This document shows, in pieces, positions 55,594 to 64,000 of a stretch of 64,000 bases of DNA. Made by a program: the position numbers and the translations under genes. The notes under the pieces are model-generated. The model saw nothing but the letters and a program-made list of their open reading frames with translations, did no database searches and was not told the DNA's origin. Positions within the stretch are counted from its first letter, which is position 1. Each line of letters opens with the position of its first letter. Source of the DNA: Prillingera fragicola. Taxonomy: Eukaryota; Basidiomycota; Tremellomycetes; Trichosporonales; Trichosporonaceae. Location: positions 124,001 to 188,000 of the forward strand of contig BEDY01000002.1 of the NCBI GenBank assembly GCA_002335605.1, written 5' to 3'.

Positions 55594-56715
55594 CTACCAC
55601 AACATGCCAGGAAACCCATCCCCGTCAACAGCGACAGAGTTCTGTATCTGCTGCGCCCAAACCGGCACCCCGACCTCCTCCCCCGCGGCCCTCGCGCGCT
55701 TCTCCCCCTCCTCCTTCCCCTCGCTCTCCCTCGCCCGCTTCCTGCGCGCAGGCGTACACCACCCCGCCGCAACCTCCTCAACAGGCATGGCATCCCGAAT
55801 CCGCTCCCCGGGGTCACAAGCCGCCGACGCCAGCGCGGCAGCAGCAGCGAGGCGGCGTTCAGCCAGCTCGAGCGCGGCGCCGACGCCCGCCCCGGCGCGC
55901 GCGACGTATTCCTCGGCCGCGTCGTCGTCGTACCACCCAAACCCGTCCATGTCCGCCGCGCAAAACTGGAGCGGCGGCGGAGCAGCCTCCGTCGCGCTGC
56001 GGCACGACGCGACAAAGCGGTGGAGCAGCACGAGGGTGTAGGCCGTGTACACTTCGCGGGCCGAGAGGGGGGTGCCTGGGGCGGGTCGCAGGCCGAGGTG
56101 CACGCGTTCGCGCTCGGCGTGGGTCCAGTTGTGGACTGGCCGGGCGGACTGGACGAGGGCCGTGAGTGCTGCTGCGTCGAGCTCGCGCGGGCGCGGGGCC
56201 GGGTGGGCTAGGGGGTGTTTTGGCGAGTTGGGCGCGGATACCGCTGGCCGGTAGGTGAGGCCGACGCGGACCAGGGCGGTGACGGCGTCGAGCGGGGGGT
56301 GGGGGTGGTTGGGCGGGAGACACTGGGTTGCCTTTGTGTTAGATTGAAAGGACGCGGAGACGTACGAGGTTGAACGCTTGCTGCGTCATTGAGCCGGTGA
56401 CATCGCGCGACGACCACATGGGTTGATCCCACTCGCGGCTGATGGACTGGTACAGGTGCCTTTATCGTCAGTTCCGCCCTTGCACAGTGTAGCTTACATT
56501 GCCTGGATCCTGTCAATGATGGCAAACGTGAACACTGCGTCGTCGACCATGCCCCACTCGCCCTCGCGCGCGCACTCGCTCCACACCCAGCTGGCGAAAC
56601 TCGCCATGTGAGCGACCCAGCTGTCGAGGTCCCATGAGGTGAGCAGGGATTCGCGCTTGTAGCTGAATGTGTCGGGCGCGGGGAAGCCCTGCTCGTAGCT
56701 TAGATCTGCGAGCAT
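55594..56715 (-). CDS. Orphan 349-residue protein
   Basis: Three exons: 56715-56498, 56459-56366, 56331-55594, phase-consistent, 349 residues. The N-terminal ~110 residues are Trp/aromatic-rich and helical (WDLDSWVAHMASFASWVW, DDAVFTFAIIDRIQAM, REWDQPMWSS). A His/Pro linker (PPNHPHPP, HPLAHPAPRP) separates this from a second helical domain (AREVYTAYTLVLLHRFVAS) and an acidic DMDGFGWYDDDAAEEY. The end is basic (PARRKRAR, then EGKEEGEKRARA), a possible nuclear signal. I do not recognise a family; the paired helical regions recall a cyclin-box-type fold, but no cyclin signature is present. Convergent with the orphan at 54037. Confidence 0.55.
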
Positions 56716-57000
56716 GTGGCCACGGCTGTTGGGATGGATGAGGAACAGAGGGAGAAAAAGAGTGAGCAGGTAAACAAAGATGTCGGAAAAGTGGAGGTGT
56801 TGCTACTCAATGTTGTCATCACGTGACTAGTCGTTGTGGCACACCCTACGGCTTATGCTATCCTCTTTGTCAGGCTATATGCATCTGTGGCGTGGTCGTA
56901 TCAAATCTCATATCATGCTACTGCTGCTGCTTCTGCTGAACCCTTGGTCCCTATATTACAAGGAAACTACACAAACCATCCACTAGTCTTCACCCGCCGC

Positions 57001-61528
<4,528 letters not shown>

Positions 61529-63677
61529 CTACACCATCCACAGGTAGGCAAGGGAGGACAAGGCGAGGCTGCGCGTCCGGCCACCCACCTGCACTTCAAT
61601 CGAGGGCTCTCCTGGCGTCTGGTTGCTGCCGGTGCGCGGTGCGGTGCGGCCCACTGTCATTCCCCCACCTCCTGTTGCAGAGGGCGGCGCGGGCTGCGGG
61701 GCCGGCAGGGGCTTGAGCGGGGTGAAGACTGCGCTGATGACTAAAGGCAGGCCAAACGAGTCAAAGGTGACCGACGAGGACATGATGAAGGTCTCGCGTG
61801 ACTGGCCGTCGCCGTTGCCATAGTTGGGGGAGAAGAGAACTTGCACAGTCACGTCAAAGCTTGTACGCGCTTGCAGGTGCTCGAGCACATGGATGCCGTA
61901 GTTGTCCCAGTAGTCGAGAAACGAGTTGGGGTCCAGGATCTGGCCGTCAGTCGCTGCGTTGCACTCAACACTCACGTTGTAGAGCGACACCTTGCCCGAC
62001 TTGCCCTGCTGCGACGTAATACCCAACATGTCCACAAGACGCTGGTTGGCACCACAAATCTCGCCGGTTCGCCTCCACACAGCGGCCGGTAGGGGAATGG
62101 TCTCGCACACCAATCCCCACTGGCGCACATAGTTGAGAAACTGCACCTCGGCAGCAACAATCTGCTCCTCGCTGTAAGTGCTCAGACACCCATGCAGAAT
62201 CGGCTTGAAGCGGTCCGTAGCGGCTTGCAACCGGTTCTTGTAGTTGGCGTCGCTGACCTCGCCGCCCCACGTTCGTAGTCGCGAGTAGCCAAAGGTATAG
62301 TCTGGTGTGTCAGCACATGGTGCTCGCGAGGTGCGTTCTGCGGGGTGCAAGGGTACTCACTAAAGGGGTTTACCGGTCCGTCACCTTGCTCGGCAACGTT
62401 GCGTGGCGACAAGCTGCTCTCAACGTGTCGCATACCGTTGCTTCCAGTGCTGCCGGCATTGGCGGCAGGTGATGGGCCAGTAGCCGCAGCCAGAGGAGAC
62501 TGTCCGACCTGCTGCTGCTGTTGCTGCGTGCTGACAGAATCGATGCCGCTGCTGCCGTTGCCCAGCGGTGTCGACGTAGTGTTGCTCGAGAACCAAGCAA
62601 AGTCGTGCGGAGTCGCGCCTGCTGGCGAGTTGGACGGCAACGGTTCCAACATACCCTCGACCAGTGCACTCCATGAAAAGTTGTCTGGCACCTGGTTGGC
62701 ATGCCCTGGCTGCTGTTGCTGCTGCTGTTGTTGCTGTTGCTGCTGTTGCGGTGGTTGCTGGACACCACCTTCCTGTCCCATCTTGTCCATCGCCTGCGCA
62801 AACGACTGGTCGTACCACATCCGGTTTTGCTGTCCCAGTTGCTGCTGCTGCTGCATGTCGTCGGGAAAGGCACCCATCGGCTGTGGCCTGAACTGGTCAT
62901 TCGGTGATGGGAGAAGGTTTGGCAACGCAACGTTGCCCATGAGATCGGTGCCCGGAGCGTTGGTAGGAGATGGAGTGGTGATATTCTGGCCACCTTGGTT
63001 TATGCCTTGACGAGCCATGGTGTTGGGGCCTGGTCCGCCATTGTCCATATACTGGGGCTGTTGTCCCTGCTGCTGCGACTGCTGTGCCTGCTGGGAGTTG
63101 GCCGATACAATGCTCATGCGGCGCTGCTCTGCCAACTGGTCCTCGTCAAACGACTGCGAGTATCCTCGGCGCTTCTGCGGGACCCCTCCAGGACGGACAC
63201 CGTTGCTCGAGCCAGCGGCGTTGGCGGCCATCTGCTGAGCAGCCTGCTGCTGCGCCTGCTGTTGGAGCTGGTCGGCTTCATCCTGCAGGCACAGTTGGGC
63301 AATGTCGCGCTTGATGCATCGCTGGCATGGTCGGGTATCGTCACAGGTGGTGTGGGACTTGCGGCAGAACTTGCACGCCTGGTACGGTTAGCACGAGCTG
63401 GAGAGGGGCGCAGAAGACAGCAAGCCGAAGGGGGTGGGTCATTCGGCAGCGAAGACGTACTCGTTGGCACTTTACTTTCTCTGTTGACGAGGCGAGGCGG
63501 CGAGGCGGAGCAGGTACAAGGGCACGGAGAGTAGCAGAGCAAAAAGAAGCGGCAGCGATTGAAAGAGAGTGCGTGGTTAGTGGCAACGTAACGCTGGGCA
63601 GTACTCGCAGGCCATCGACAACTGGCGCCTGGGAAGTGCGCGTTGAGCGGCTGACTCACTGAGTTGGGATTGGCCAT
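61529..63677 (-). CDS. ERT1: ERT1/AcuK-type Zn2Cys6 gluconeogenesis regulator
   Basis: Four exons: 63677-63660 (six codons), 63378-62361, 62301-61976, 61939-61529; 590 residues. The cluster C8-x2-C11-x6-C18-x5-C24-x2-C27-x8-C36 reads CRKSHTTCDDTRPCQRCIKRDIAQLC, the distinctive ERT1/RDS2/AcuK-AcuM form. A Gln-rich linker contains a 13-Gln run. The conserved C-terminal region (GDGPVNPFNYTFGY, then GLVCETIPLPAAVWRRTGEI, with a PAS-like core ending SAVFTPLKP) is typical of this subfamily. These proteins activate FBP1, PCK1 and related genes on ethanol or acetate. The third intron is 36 nt, a multiple of three without stop, so an alternatively retained form is open. The N-terminus is the least certain: the first intron of 281 nt could hide another exon. 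Confidence 0.83.
62708..62759 (+). repeat. CTG/TTG trinucleotide repeat encoding polyGln in ERT1-like gene
   Basis: Near-pure CTG/TTG run (CAG/CAA on the coding strand) encoding ~13 consecutive Gln. Interrupted by TTG, so it is moderately stable, but a likely strain-variable locus. Confidence 0.8.
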
Positions 63678-64000
63678 TGTCCTCCTGGAGATACTTGTAC
63701 ATGGCGGGCTGGGTCGGTCGTTTGGTCGCCGCCCTACTCGCGTGCAAGAGAGACTGCGCTTTCGATGCTCGTAGTCGTCGACAATGGATGAGCAATAGCG
63801 CGTGGTGGTTGAGATGAAAGAGTAGGTAGGTAGGGTCCAAAGGACAAGGATAGATTCGGCGTTTAGGGAGAGAGAGAGGTTGACTGAATAGAAGCAAAGC
63901 CACTAGTCACTGTTGTCCTGCTACTCCCTACAGCAAGTCGGTCGGTCGCTTCGGCCTGCCAGTCTGACCAGGCTATACCTTAGGGCCCCAGCAAGCGAGC
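63678..64000. other. Leader/promoter of ERT1-type gene
   Basis: On the coding strand the stretch just before 63677 has an upstream out-of-frame ATG (MYKYLQEDNG..), overlapping the true start by reading frame. This small upstream reading frame could regulate translation. The gene may extend further 5'. Confidence 0.4.

Overview
This window is nuclear DNA from a basidiomycete yeast, most likely of the Trichosporonales (Trichosporon / Cutaneotrichosporon / Apiotrichum / Vanrija group). The evidence is: genes broken by many very short spliceosomal introns (33-60 nt, with CTGAC or CTAAC branch sites almost touching the acceptor), high GC, fungal Zn2Cys6 regulators, a mitochondrial SCOT, and a phenol hydroxylase that reads almost like the structurally known Trichosporon cutaneum enzyme. 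Nothing looks prokaryotic in organisation. I resolved about 70 introns by checking reading phase across every junction, so most multi-exon models below are phase-consistent from start to stop.

Layout. 1-6.4 kb: 5' end of a peroxisomal FOX2/MFE-2-type dehydrogenase, an FMN lactate-monooxygenase-like enzyme, two orphan genes, and a LURP-one-related (tubby-like) protein. 7.9-12.7 kb: an intronless p-hydroxybenzoate hydroxylase of bacterial PobA type, a convergent salicylaldehyde/vanillin-type aldehyde dehydrogenase, and a classical SDR. 14.4-23.4 kb: a large Zn2Cys6 regulator, a GT31-like glycosyltransferase, a stand-alone histidinol dehydrogenase homologue, and an FAD amine/amino-acid oxidase. 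23.7-27.0 kb: a very large ferric-reductase/NOX-type flavocytochrome. 27-35 kb: a gene-poor stretch holding only a DsbA/FrnE-like oxidoreductase. 34.9-43.8 kb: an allantoate-permease-type MFS transporter, a three-copy degenerate repeat, a Zn2Cys6 regulator divergent from a GH88 unsaturated glucuronyl hydrolase (with a tRNA gene nested antisense in one intron), and a DJ-1/HSP31 protein. 44.8-51.2 kb: another Zn2Cys6 regulator and SCOT. 52-56.7 kb: three orphan genes. 57-64 kb: phenol 2-monooxygenase, then an ERT1/AcuK-type gluconeogenesis regulator.

How the genes may work together. Several genes fit growth on aromatics and other poor carbon sources: aldehyde dehydrogenase plus PobA (aromatic aldehyde to acid to protocatechuate), phenol hydroxylase (phenol to catechol), a CoA-transferase that could serve ketone bodies or 3-oxoadipate, beta-oxidation, and an ERT1-type regulator of gluconeogenesis. 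The GH88 gene, its divergent regulator and a nearby transporter may form a small uronate-sugar unit. These links are inferences from gene content and spacing; they are not shown by the sequence itself.

The most unusual points are the bacterial-type PobA, the intron-containing tRNA-Val(CAC) gene nested in a GH88 intron, the stand-alone HisD homologue, the Val-His-Asp repeated N-terminus and ~300-residue insertion of the ferric reductase, the 37.8-38.25 kb repeat, and several orphan spliced genes.
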